Source: Anaerolineales bacterium (lineage in GTDB: Bacteria; Chloroflexota; Anaerolineae; Anaerolineales; DRMV01). Taken from it: a stretch of DNA of 6,815 nucleotides. Below the pieces are notes generated by a model that worked only from the letters and a program-made list of their open reading frames with translations, was not told the origin of the DNA and did not search any database. Positions 1 to 6,006 of the stretch are shown piece by piece; the stretch's first letter is position 1, and each line of letters starts with the position of its first letter. Position numbers and translations under genes: made by a program. The stretch spans positions 1-6,815 of the forward strand of contig WFVP01000360.1 of assembly GCA_015491595.1 (NCBI GenBank), read 5' to 3'.

Positions 1-1
1 A

Positions 2-658
2 TCCCAGTATGGCCTGCTGACCACGTTGGCCTACAAGTTCGGCGACGCGCCCGCGGTATACGCCCTGGAGGGCTCCATCGCCATCACAGGCGCGCTGGTC
101 CAGTGGCTGCGGGACAACCTGCAATTCTTCGAGAAGTCGGCCCAGGTGGAAGAGTGCGCCCGCAGTGTGCCCGACAACGGCGGCATTTACTTCGTGCCCG
201 CGTTCTCCGGTCTCTTCGCGCCCTACTGGCGCAGCGATGCCCGGGGAGTCATCGTAGGGCTCACGCGCTACATCAACAAGGGCCATATCTGCCGGGCCGC
301 TCTGGAAGCCACCGCCTACCAGACCCGGGATGTCTTCGAGGCCATGGTTAAAGACTCCGGCGTCCAGTTGAAAGCCCTCAAGGTGGACGGCGGCATGGTG
401 TACAACGAACTGCTCATGCAATTCCAGGCGGACATGCTCAACGTGCCTGTGGTACGACCGGTGGTGGCAGAGACCACCTCCCTGGGTGCGGCCTACGCCG
501 CGGGGCTGGCCGTGGGCTTCTGGAAGGACCTGGATGACCTGCGGGCCAACTGGCAGGAAGATAAGCGCTGGGAACCCCAAATGGACGAGGCAACCCGGGA
601 ACGCCTGTATCGGGGCTGGTTGAAAGCGGTGGAACGCACCTTTGGGTGGGTCGAATAG
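2..658 (+). CDS. glpK: Glycerol kinase, C-terminal part (5' end outside window)
   Basis: This is the C-terminal part of glycerol kinase, a cytoplasmic FGGY-family enzyme that phosphorylates glycerol with ATP to sn-glycerol 3-phosphate. The frame is open from base 2 and reads [15 protein letters not shown], matching the middle of the family, so the TTG at 26 is not a start. About 218 codons are present of a usual ~500, so the N-terminal domain lies upstream of the window. Visible family blocks are [43 protein letters not shown] followed by [16 protein letters not shown] (the FGGY C-terminal signature region), then [18 protein letters not shown] and [18 protein letters not shown] near the end. 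No frameshift or missing block is seen. It ends at a TAG and faces tsaD tail to tail, with a terminator in the 67 bp between them. Its operon partners, such as a glycerol facilitator or dehydrogenase, cannot be judged here. The identification is firm; an FGGY sugar kinase such as xylulokinase is much less likely given these blocks. Confidence 0.96.
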   Translation, partial: SQYGLLTTLAYKFGDAPAVYALEGSIAITGALVQWLRDNLQFFEKSAQVEECARSVPDNGGIYFVPAFSGLFAPYWRSDARGVIVGLTRYINKGHICRAALEATAYQTRDVFEAMVKDSGVQLKALKVDGGMVYNELLMQFQADMLNVPVVRPVVAETTSLGAAYAAGLAVGFWKDLDDLRANWQEDKRWEPQMDEATRERLYRGWLKAVERTFGWVE

Positions 659-684
659 AGCCAAACCCGGAGGGGTGACCGCCT

Positions 685-727
685 GGGGGAGAGGGTCGCG
701 GTGCAGGTCGCGGCCTCTCCCCCTTTT
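685..727 (+). terminator. Intrinsic terminator downstream of glpK
   Basis: GGGGGAGAGG at 685-694 pairs perfectly with CCTCTCCCCC at 714-723, and the right arm is followed directly by TTTT at 724-727. The 19-nt loop can extend the stem through CGCG (697-700) pairing with CGCG (709-712), and it contains GTCGCGG twice (695-701 and 707-713). Orientation and T-run fit a rho-independent terminator for glpK on the plus strand. The minus strand has no T-run on its exit side. The T-run is short and overlaps the last bases of the convergent tsaD stop codon (726-728). Confidence 0.72.
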
Positions 728-1784
728 ACGCGTGTTCAGGCGGTGCGGCCAGTTCTTGTAAGGGCCAGGTGGGAAGCACATCGAAGTCCAGGGGGTCCCG
801 CTGGCCCGCAACAAAGCGGTGGTAGGCGGCCGCGGCCACCATGGACGCGTTGTCGGTACACAGGGGAAGTGGGGGGAAGTAAACGGGCACGGAGGCCACT
901 TCCTGCAGGCGACTGCGCAAGCGCTTGTTGGCCGATACGCCCCCGGTGACCACGATGCCGCGCGCGCCGTATTCCAGCGCCGCGGAGACGGTTTTCTCCA
1001 CGAGAATGTCCACCACGGCTTCCTGAAAACTGGCTGCCAGGTCGGCCACCGGAAGAGGGTCCTTGCGCAGGCGCTTCCAGGACTGCACAGTTCGCATGAC
1101 CGCGGTTTTCAGCCCGCTGAAGGAAAAGTCCCAGGTGCCGGGCAGGCGGGCGCGCGGGAAGTCAAAGGCTTCGGGGTTCCCATGGCGGGCCACCTGTTCG
1201 ATGGCCGGGCCTCCCGGATATTCCAGGCCCAGGAGGCGGGCCACCTTGTCGAAGGCCTCCCCCGCGGCATCGTCGCGGGTGCCTCCCAGCCGCCGGTAGC
1301 GGAAGTGTCCTTCCATCCAGACGAGTTCCGTGTGTCCTCCGGAGACGATGAGGATGACCAGGGGGAACGCGGGTTCCGGCGGGGGTTCCTGGTCGTCCCA
1401 TTGGAGCCAGGAGGCATAGATATGGGCTTCCAGATGGTGAATGCCCAAAAGGGGGAGGCCTGTGGCCAGGGCCAGGCCCTTGGCAAAGTTGACCCCGACC
1501 ACCAAGGACCCCGGAAGACCGGGCCCGCGCGTGACCGCCAGGGCGTCAATGTCCTCCAGGCTGACATGGGCTTCCCGCAGGGCCTGTTCCACTACGGGGT
1601 AGAAGGTGCGCAGATGTTGGCGGGAGGCCACTTCGGGGAATACACCGCCATACTGGCGATGGAGTTCGGCCTGAGAGGCCACGATGTGGCTGAGGATGAC
1701 GCGGCCGTCTTCCACCACCGAAGCCGCGGTTTCGTCGCAGGAAGACTCCAGGGCCAGGATGCGAATGCGCTTCTTGCCGGGCAT
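726..1784 (-). CDS. tsaD: tRNA N6-adenosine threonylcarbamoyltransferase TsaD
   Basis: TsaD (Gcp/YgjD/Kae1 family) transfers the threonylcarbamoyl group from threonylcarbamoyl-AMP to A37 of tRNAs reading ANN codons. In bacteria it works with TsaB and TsaE in the cytoplasm. At 352 residues it is of usual length. Visible motifs are ALESSCDETA (residues 11-20), the metal-binding HxxxH in HHLEAH (H117 and H121), SGGHTEL (148-154), DDAAGEAFDKVAR (171-183), FSFSGLKTAV (220-229), GGVSANKRLR (281-290) and CTDNA (309-313), whose Asp is the third metal ligand in the family. The ATG at 1784 is preceded by AGGAG with 11 nt between, which is slightly long. Another ATG lies right after that AGGAG, but it is out of frame and leads to only a short ORF. 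The gene starts 57 bp after the peptidase gene on the same strand, so the two are probably co-transcribed. TsaB and TsaE are not in the window. No key residue is missing. Confidence 0.97.
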   Translation of the reverse strand: MPGKKRIRILALESSCDETAASVVEDGRVILSHIVASQAELHRQYGGVFPEVASRQHLRTFYPVVEQALREAHVSLEDIDALAVTRGPGLPGSLVVGVNFAKGLALATGLPLLGIHHLEAHIYASWLQWDDQEPPPEPAFPLVILIVSGGHTELVWMEGHFRYRRLGGTRDDAAGEAFDKVARLLGLEYPGGPAIEQVARHGNPEAFDFPRARLPGTWDFSFSGLKTAVMRTVQSWKRLRKDPLPVADLAASFQEAVVDILVEKTVSAALEYGARGIVVTGGVSANKRLRSRLQEVASVPVYFPPLPLCTDNASMVAAAAYHRFVAGQRDPLDFDVLPTWPLQELAAPPEHA

Positions 1785-1841
1785 AAGGGGCTCATCTCCT
1801 TTTCCAGGGTGAAAGGCTTTGAGGATGAAGGGCGCGGGGCC

Positions 1842-2828
1842 TCACGTGGTCACCTCCGAGGCTCCCGGGATGCCGTGGAGGCCCGTGGCCCGACGCACGG
1901 CCTGCAACACGGCCTCGGCCACCACCCAGGCGGTGACGGCTTCCAGGATGACAGGGCCGGGGCGAGGTCGTTCTCCCACGGAGAGGGCGAAGACGATGTC
2001 CCCATCAAAAGCGGTGTGTGCCGGGTCGAGGGTTCGGGCCAGGCCGTCGTGGGCCTGATGGGCCAGGGCGCGCAGTTCCGCTTTGCTCAGGGCCACATCG
2101 GTGGCCACCACCACCAGAGTGGTGTTGCGGGCTTCCTGGTCGCGCCAGTTCATGGGCGGCAGCCCTTGCGGGTTCTGAAGCAGACGCCGGGCGCCTACCA
2201 TGCGCCCTGTCTTTGGGTCCCGGGCCCCGGCGACCAGGGTCCCGGTGCTCGGGTCGTACACGTCGCCCAGGGCGTTGACCACGGCCAGGGCAGCGACTTG
2301 CGCGCCGCCGGGCAGTGGCGCCCAGGCACTGCCCAGACCGCCCTTGACCGCGTGCTGCGGGCCGAGGATTTTGCCCACCGTGGCTCCCGTACCGGCTCCT
2401 ACCGTGCCCATGGCCACGGGCTCGGAGGAGGCGGCCTGGCAGGCCGCGTAACCGGCTTCGGGGCCCGGGCGCGCCTGCGGGTTGCCGAAACTCAGGTCGT
2501 AAATCACCGCCGCGGGGACGATGGGCACCCGGGCGATGCCCGTATCATAGCCGTAGCCCCGTTCCTCCAACCACTGCACGACCCCCTGGGCCGCGGCCAG
2601 ACCGAAGGCGGAACCGCCGGTGAGCAGGATGGCGTGCACTTCCTGGACGGTACGCTCGGGGTCCAGCAGGGCGAGTTCTCGCGAACCCGGTGCCAGACCC
2701 TGGACGGCCACCGAGGCCCGGACCCCTTGCGGCGCGAGGACAACGGTACATCCCGTGCCGCCTTCCAGGTCGGTCCAGTGCCCCACCTTGAGGCCGGGGA
2801 GCGCGGTCAGGGTGCGGTTTTCCGCCAT
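1842..2828 (-). CDS. P1 (S58/DmpA-NylC) family self-processing peptidase
   Basis: This is an N-terminal-nucleophile hydrolase of the P1 family (MEROPS S58), which includes the aminopeptidase DmpA, beta-peptidyl aminopeptidases and the nylon-oligomer hydrolase NylC. Members are made as one chain that cleaves itself into alpha and beta subunits. I place the start at the ATG at 2828 (MAENRTLTALPGLKVGHWTD), which has a GGAGG seven bases upstream. A longer in-frame reading from 2945 would add 39 residues that run across the -10 element. The product is 328 residues. Family blocks are LPGLKVGHWTD (10-20), LTGGSAFGLAAAQGV (69-83), GTVGAGTGATVGK (141-153), VVNALGDVYDPSTG (183-196), NTTLVVVATD (235-244) and DGDIVFALSVG (275-285). 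By analogy with NylC, cleavage would fall between N235 and T236, leaving T236 as the catalytic N-terminal threonine. There is no signal peptide, so it is probably cytoplasmic. The substrate cannot be told from sequence; a small peptide or amide is likely. It leads a probable operon with tsaD. Confidence 0.9.
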   Translation of the reverse strand: MAENRTLTALPGLKVGHWTDLEGGTGCTVVLAPQGVRASVAVQGLAPGSRELALLDPERTVQEVHAILLTGGSAFGLAAAQGVVQWLEERGYGYDTGIARVPIVPAAVIYDLSFGNPQARPGPEAGYAACQAASSEPVAMGTVGAGTGATVGKILGPQHAVKGGLGSAWAPLPGGAQVAALAVVNALGDVYDPSTGTLVAGARDPKTGRMVGARRLLQNPQGLPPMNWRDQEARNTTLVVVATDVALSKAELRALAHQAHDGLARTLDPAHTAFDGDIVFALSVGERPRPGPVILEAVTAWVVAEAVLQAVRRATGLHGIPGASEVTT

Positions 2829-2858
2829 AGCCAAGCCTCCAATGGGCAGGATATTCTC

Positions 2859-2867
2859 AGTATACCA
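2859..2867 (-). promoter_or_regulatory. Extended -10 promoter for the peptidase-tsaD unit
   Basis: The minus strand reads TGGTATACT here, that is TGn followed by TATACT, a good extended -10 for a housekeeping sigma-70-type factor. No convincing -35 hexamer lies 16-18 bp upstream, which is usual for extended -10 promoters. Transcription would begin near 2852, giving a leader of about 24 nt that carries GGAGG at 2836-2840 before the ATG at 2828. This supports the 2828 start over the longer reading. Confidence 0.55.
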
Positions 2868-2976
2868 TTGGGTTTTTATCCCCTCAGGCCCTGGGCCCGA
2901 TAAGACAGGGTTTTTGCACGTTCTTACAAAACCAGGTCTTTTCAAGGTGATTTGCCACGTGACGCGCAGGCCTCCT

Positions 2977-3067
2977 CGGGCTCAGGACCGCAGGGGAAAA
3001 AATAAATTTGTGTGGGGCGGCAAAGCCGCCCCACACAAATTCTTTCTTCCTTATGGTCCTGAGCCCG
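2977..3067. repeat. Nested palindrome (REP/MITE-like element or bidirectional terminator)
   Basis: The core is a perfect 17-bp inverted repeat: 3005-3021 (containing TTTGTGTGGGGCGGC) pairs with 3025-3041 around an AAA loop. Outside it, CGGGCTCAGGACC at 2977-2989 pairs perfectly with GGTCCTGAGCCCG at 3055-3067, 13 bp. The 12-15 nt between inner and outer arms on each side are poorly matched, A-rich on the left and pyrimidine-rich on the right. Read on the minus strand, the inner hairpin is followed by TTTATTTTTT, as in an intrinsic terminator; the plus strand exit side is TCTTTCTTCC. No flanking target duplication is seen. It lies between two divergent promoters, where a normal gene-end terminator is not expected, so a dispersed palindromic repeat or a transcription insulator are both possible. 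Confidence 0.75.
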
Positions 3068-3100
3068 GTTCGATCTAAGCGAAAGGGGCGGCCCCTATGG

Positions 3101-3127
3101 CTTCACCCTTCTGTTAGAACAGTGAAG
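3101..3127 (+). promoter_or_regulatory. Imperfect dyad upstream of the gatB promoter
   Basis: CTGTT at 3111-3115 pairs with AACAG at 3118-3122 across a 2-nt loop, and CTTCA at 3101-3105 pairs with TGAAG at 3123-3127, leaving five unpaired bases (3106-3110) on the left. As double-stranded DNA this could be a protein-binding site roughly 35-60 bp upstream of the gatB -10. The very short loop argues against a stable RNA hairpin. No regulator can be named. Confidence 0.25.
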
Positions 3128-3163
3128 AACCCTGGATAAGGAACCGTTTCGGTTTCAGTGGAG

Positions 3164-3169
3164 TATAAT
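3164..3169 (+). promoter_or_regulatory. -10 element (TATAAT) of the gatB promoter
   Basis: A perfect TATAAT lies 33 bp before the gatB ATG. No good -35 hexamer is visible at 16-18 bp upstream (GAACCG sits at 17 bp) and there is no TGn extension. Transcription would start near 3176, leaving a leader of about 27 nt with GGGAGGA (3191-3197) as the ribosome binding site. The promoter would serve gatB and the coupled genes behind it. Confidence 0.5.
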
Positions 3170-3202
3170 GAAGCCACCTCGAGTCCCCTGGGGAGGACAC
3201 GC

Positions 3203-4684
3203 ATGCCGGAATACGAAGCCGTCATCGGTCTTGAGGTGCACGCCGAGCTCCTCACCCGCTCCAAGATGTTCTGCGCCTGTCCCGTGGTGGACCTCACCGA
3301 AGCGGAACCCAACACCGCGGTGTGCGAGGTGTGCGCGGGCATGCCCGGAACCCTGCCCGTGGTCAACGAGCGCGCGGTGGAATTCGCCCTGCGGGTGGCC
3401 CTGGCCCTGGATTGCCACATCGCCCGGGAGAGCATCTTTGCCCGCAAGAACTACTTCTATCCCGACCTCCCTAAGGGGTACCAGATTTCCCAGTACGAAC
3501 TCCCCCTGGCGACCCAGGGACGCCTGCCCATTCGCACGTCCCGGGGGGAACGGACCGTTCGCATCCGCCGGGTCCATCTGGAGGAAGACACGGGGAAGCT
3601 CACCCACGTCGAGGGACCGGACGGCACCTATTCCCTGGTGGACCTGAACCGGGCCGGAGTTCCCCTGCTGGAAATCGTCTCGGAACCGGACATGCACACC
3701 GTGGAAGAAGTACGGGCCTATGCGCGTGGTCTGCGTCAACTCTTGCGCTACCTGGGCGTGAACACCGGGGATATGCAAAAGGGGCTGCTGCGGTTTGAGG
3801 CCAACGTCTCGGTGCGTCCCAAAGGAAGTCGTGAATTGGGGACCCGGGTGGAAATCAAGAACCTCAACAGTTTCAAGGCCCTGGAGGAAGCCGTGGCCTA
3901 CGAAATCCAGCGCCAGATTCAGGTGCTGGAAACCGGAGGCCGGGTGGAGCAGGAGACCCTGGGCTGGGACGAGGTCCGACGGGTTACCGTTCCCCAACGA
4001 GGCAAAGAAGAGGCCCATGACTACCGTTACTTCCCTGAACCGGACCTGCCGCCTTTGGTCATTGAGGATGCCTGGCTGGAACGGGTGCGTCGGGAACTGC
4101 CCGAACTACCATGGGAGAAGTACCGTCGCTTCCAGGAGGAATACGGTTTGCCCGACTATGAAACCGGCATCCTGACCGCGGACCGACCGGTGGCCGATTA
4201 CTTCGAAGCCGCGGTGCGGGCCGCCCGTCAGCACGGCGTGGAACCCTTGCGGGTGGCCCACTGGATGGTGGGGGAATTCTTCCGCCTGCTCAACGACCGG
4301 GGACTGAGCATCGAGGATGCCCCCGTCCCTCCTGAAGAACTGGCCGCCTTGCTGGGTTATCTCCAGCGTGGGGACATCAACAAGAACACCGCCCAACGGG
4401 TGCTGGCCGATATGTTCGCCTCGGGGAAACCCGCATCGGCCATCATCCAGGAAAAGGGCCTGCGCCAGGTCTCCGACACCGACCGCATCGCCCAGTGGGT
4501 GGAGGACGTCCTCCAAGCCCACCCCAAAGAGGTGGAAAAGTACCTTCGTGGCAAAGAAGGCGTGGCCAACTGGCTCTTCGGACAGGTCATGCGTCGGGCC
4601 CGGGGACAGGCGAATCCCCAGGTCGTTCGGCAGGAACTGTTGCGCCGTCTCCAGGCCCTGCGCCAACAAAGCGGGGAGGGGTAG
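3203..4684 (+). CDS. gatB: Asp-tRNA(Asn)/Glu-tRNA(Gln) amidotransferase subunit B
   Basis: GatB is the tRNA-binding and kinase subunit of GatCAB. It phosphorylates the side chain of Asp or Glu on misacylated tRNA, which is then amidated with ammonia released by GatA. The ATG at 3203 follows GGGAGGA by five bases and gives the canonical MPEYEAVIGLEVHAEL start; a GTG at 3158 would overlap the promoter and is rejected. The protein has 493 residues, close to family length. Visible blocks are GLEVHAELLTRSKMFC (9-24), a CxC...CxxC cysteine set (C24, C26, C41, C44) that may bind zinc, YFYPDLPKGYQISQYELPL (84-102), HLEEDTGKL (125-133), DLNRAGVPLLEIVSEPD (147-163, the GatB signature), RFEANVSVRP (197-206), EIKNLNSFK (217-225) and EEAHDYRYFPEPDLPPL (269-285). 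The C-terminal third has the YqeY-like tail, including GDINKNTAQRVL. gatA and gatC are not adjacent. The gene ends 2 bp before the membrane protein gene, whose ribosome binding site lies inside its last codons. Confidence 0.98.
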   Translation: MPEYEAVIGLEVHAELLTRSKMFCACPVVDLTEAEPNTAVCEVCAGMPGTLPVVNERAVEFALRVALALDCHIARESIFARKNYFYPDLPKGYQISQYELPLATQGRLPIRTSRGERTVRIRRVHLEEDTGKLTHVEGPDGTYSLVDLNRAGVPLLEIVSEPDMHTVEEVRAYARGLRQLLRYLGVNTGDMQKGLLRFEANVSVRPKGSRELGTRVEIKNLNSFKALEEAVAYEIQRQIQVLETGGRVEQETLGWDEVRRVTVPQRGKEEAHDYRYFPEPDLPPLVIEDAWLERVRRELPELPWEKYRRFQEEYGLPDYETGILTADRPVADYFEAAVRAARQHGVEPLRVAHWMVGEFFRLLNDRGLSIEDAPVPPEELAALLGYLQRGDINKNTAQRVLADMFASGKPASAIIQEKGLRQVSDTDRIAQWVEDVLQAHPKEVEKYLRGKEGVANWLFGQVMRRARGQANPQVVRQELLRRLQALRQQSGEG

Positions 4685-4686
4685 AC

Positions 4687-6000
4687 GTGTCCTTTTTCTA
4701 TCAAGACACCGCGTTCGCCCTGCATCTGTTGCGTCACACCGGGTTGCTCTTCCTTTACCTGGGCTTGCTCTACGGCCTTCAGGTCCTTCGCCAGTCCCGC
4801 TGGCCCAAGATGCCCTCGGGCGTACTGGCCGTCGTGGCCCTCATGGCGCTGTGGCATGGGTTCCTGTTCTTGTGGACCCTGTTCCTGTGGGGCCCCTCGC
4901 CCCTGGGCATGGCCTTCCACCATGTGGCCAACCTGCCGCCGGCCGCGCTGCTCATGGGGTTCTGGCTCACCCGACTCCGTACCCCGTCCCTGCGCCGGCT
5001 GTTCCTGGGTCACGTCCTGGGGTTGTTGTGGGCCCTCCTGGGCGGCGGGCTGCTGTTGCTGGACGTGTTCTCCCCTATCTTCCTCCTGAAATTCCAGTAC
5101 GTGGTGCTCGTGCTCCTCGGCCTGGGGGCCCTGTGGCAGATTCCTCGCCGCCTGCCCTCCCGCGGTCGCATCTTCGCCGGGGTGACCGCGGCGGGGTTCA
5201 TCCTGGCTGGCATTGGCGAGATCTTCTTCCGGAAGACCCTGGCCCAGCAGGGTACGCTGCTGGGCATCGCGGAACTGGGCCTGGCCCCGCTGCTCCTGGC
5301 CTGGCCTTACGTGTGGTTGGGAAGCCGGGGAACCGGCCGCGCCTCGGGCATGGTCTGGTCCATTCCCAATCGCAGCGCGTACCAGGATGCCCTGGGACCG
5401 TACCTCCAACAGCTGGACGTCCTGCTCCAGAACCAGTCCCTCCAGCAACCCTGGAACCCGGTGCCTTACATGACCCAGGCGGTGCTCACCTGGATGTACC
5501 AGCACCTGCGCCCCAACGCCGAACCCCGGGCCCACCTTCCCCTGCCCCGCATTGTGGAGCGGGTGCTGGAGCGCCATGAGAAGGACCTGGCCCAAACCCG
5601 CCTGCAAATGGCCCTCCACGTGGACCCCCACCTGTCCCTGGACCCCAGCCTGGGCGAATGGATGATGGAAATGCTGGCCACGTACCTCCTGCGCCATGCT
5701 TCGGAGGAGGCGGTGGTGGAGGTGCGTCTACAGGGCAGTCAGGACCCCAAGCGAGGTCCCATCCTGGACGTGCGCGTGCGCCATGCCCTGCTCTCCTCAC
5801 CCCGGGGAGAAGCGCCTTCCTGGATGCCCCACGCCGTAATGTTGGGGCGCTTGCTCCTGCTGGACATGGGAGGGGATTGGTGGGTGGAGGAAGAGGAAGG
5901 CATCCGCACCCTCTGGCTCCATCTCCCCCTCCAGGGATTTGGGCGGGTCATGGCCATGCCGGCCAAGGCCCCCTCGAAAGAAACCGCTCCGGCCCGCTGA
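4687..6000 (+). CDS. Seven-helix membrane protein with degenerate histidine-kinase-like C-terminus
   Basis: I recognise an architecture but not a named family. The likely start is the GTG at 4687, five bases after GGGGAGGGG (4673-4681) and 2 bp after the gatB stop; a longer in-frame reading would lie inside gatB. The product has 437 residues. About seven hydrophobic segments fill the first half (roughly residues 12-33, 44-68, 73-95, 105-127, 131-150, 162-180 and 191-211). A soluble region follows. Its C-terminus resembles a histidine kinase ATPase (GHKL) domain. PRIVERVLERHEKDLAQ then LQMALHVDPHLSLDPSL (287-322) looks like the linker and first strand; EMLATYLLRHAS (328-339) sits where the N box should be; VVEVRL and ILDVRVRH follow; GRLLLLDMGGDWWVEEEEG then LWLHLPL (387-415) resembles the domain's end. 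The N-box Asn is replaced (Y333), no DxGxG or GxGxG glycines are seen, and no H-box is recognisable. It is therefore probably a non-catalytic pseudokinase or sensor in the cytoplasmic membrane. No response regulator is nearby. Confidence 0.75.
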   Translation: MSFFYQDTAFALHLLRHTGLLFLYLGLLYGLQVLRQSRWPKMPSGVLAVVALMALWHGFLFLWTLFLWGPSPLGMAFHHVANLPPAALLMGFWLTRLRTPSLRRLFLGHVLGLLWALLGGGLLLLDVFSPIFLLKFQYVVLVLLGLGALWQIPRRLPSRGRIFAGVTAAGFILAGIGEIFFRKTLAQQGTLLGIAELGLAPLLLAWPYVWLGSRGTGRASGMVWSIPNRSAYQDALGPYLQQLDVLLQNQSLQQPWNPVPYMTQAVLTWMYQHLRPNAEPRAHLPLPRIVERVLERHEKDLAQTRLQMALHVDPHLSLDPSLGEWMMEMLATYLLRHASEEAVVEVRLQGSQDPKRGPILDVRVRHALLSSPRGEAPSWMPHAVMLGRLLLLDMGGDWWVEEEEGIRTLWLHLPLQGFGRVMAMPAKAPSKETAPAR

Positions 6001-6006
6001 TGTGCG

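Larger units (their letters stand above)
2829..3202. other. Divergent intergenic region between peptidase and gatB
   Basis: These ~370 bp separate the divergent peptidase and gatB genes and hold no credible gene; ORFs entering here are extensions or shadows. They contain the two outward promoters (2859-2867 minus, 3164-3169 plus), a nested palindrome (2977-3067) and smaller dyads. GGCCC-T-GGGCC at 2887-2897 lies just upstream of the peptidase -10. AGGGGC-G-GCCCCT is at 3084-3096, and a hairpin is at 3101-3127. TCCCC-T-GGGGA at 3184-3194 overlaps the gatB ribosome binding site. GGGTTTTT occurs twice (2870-2877 and 2908-2915). The middle part is richer in A and T than the genes. Confidence 0.8.

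Noticed and set aside
819..2903. A 694-codon open frame on the plus strand, antisense to tsaD and the peptidase.
   Set aside because: It covers two well-supported genes almost exactly and has low-complexity, Gly/His/Arg-rich composition with no recognisable domain. Long antisense frames are common in GC-rich DNA because stops are rare there.
2829..2945. A 39-residue N-terminal extension of the peptidase, starting at 2945.
   Set aside because: It would cross the extended -10, does not resemble the family, and lacks a better ribosome binding site than the GGAGG before 2828.
2977..3067. A CRISPR repeat or tRNA-like fold in the palindromic region.
   Set aside because: There is only one unit with no spacers, and the folding is a simple nested hairpin without tRNA arms or a CCA-type end.
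3158..3202. A 15-residue extension of GatB from a GTG at 3158.
   Set aside because: It overlaps the TATAAT element; the family N-terminus and a strong ribosome binding site fix the start at 3203.
4317..5579. A 420-codon plus-strand frame overlapping the end of gatB and the membrane protein.
   Set aside because: It is Pro/Arg/Gly-rich without hydrophobic segments, while the overlapping frame encodes coherent membrane helices and has a ribosome binding site.
4357..5697. A 446-codon minus-strand frame, and a 287-codon one at 3155-4018, antisense to gatB and the membrane protein.
   Set aside because: Both are rich in Gln, Gly, His and Glu, lack domains, and lie opposite genes with clear family motifs or a good start. 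They are composition shadows.
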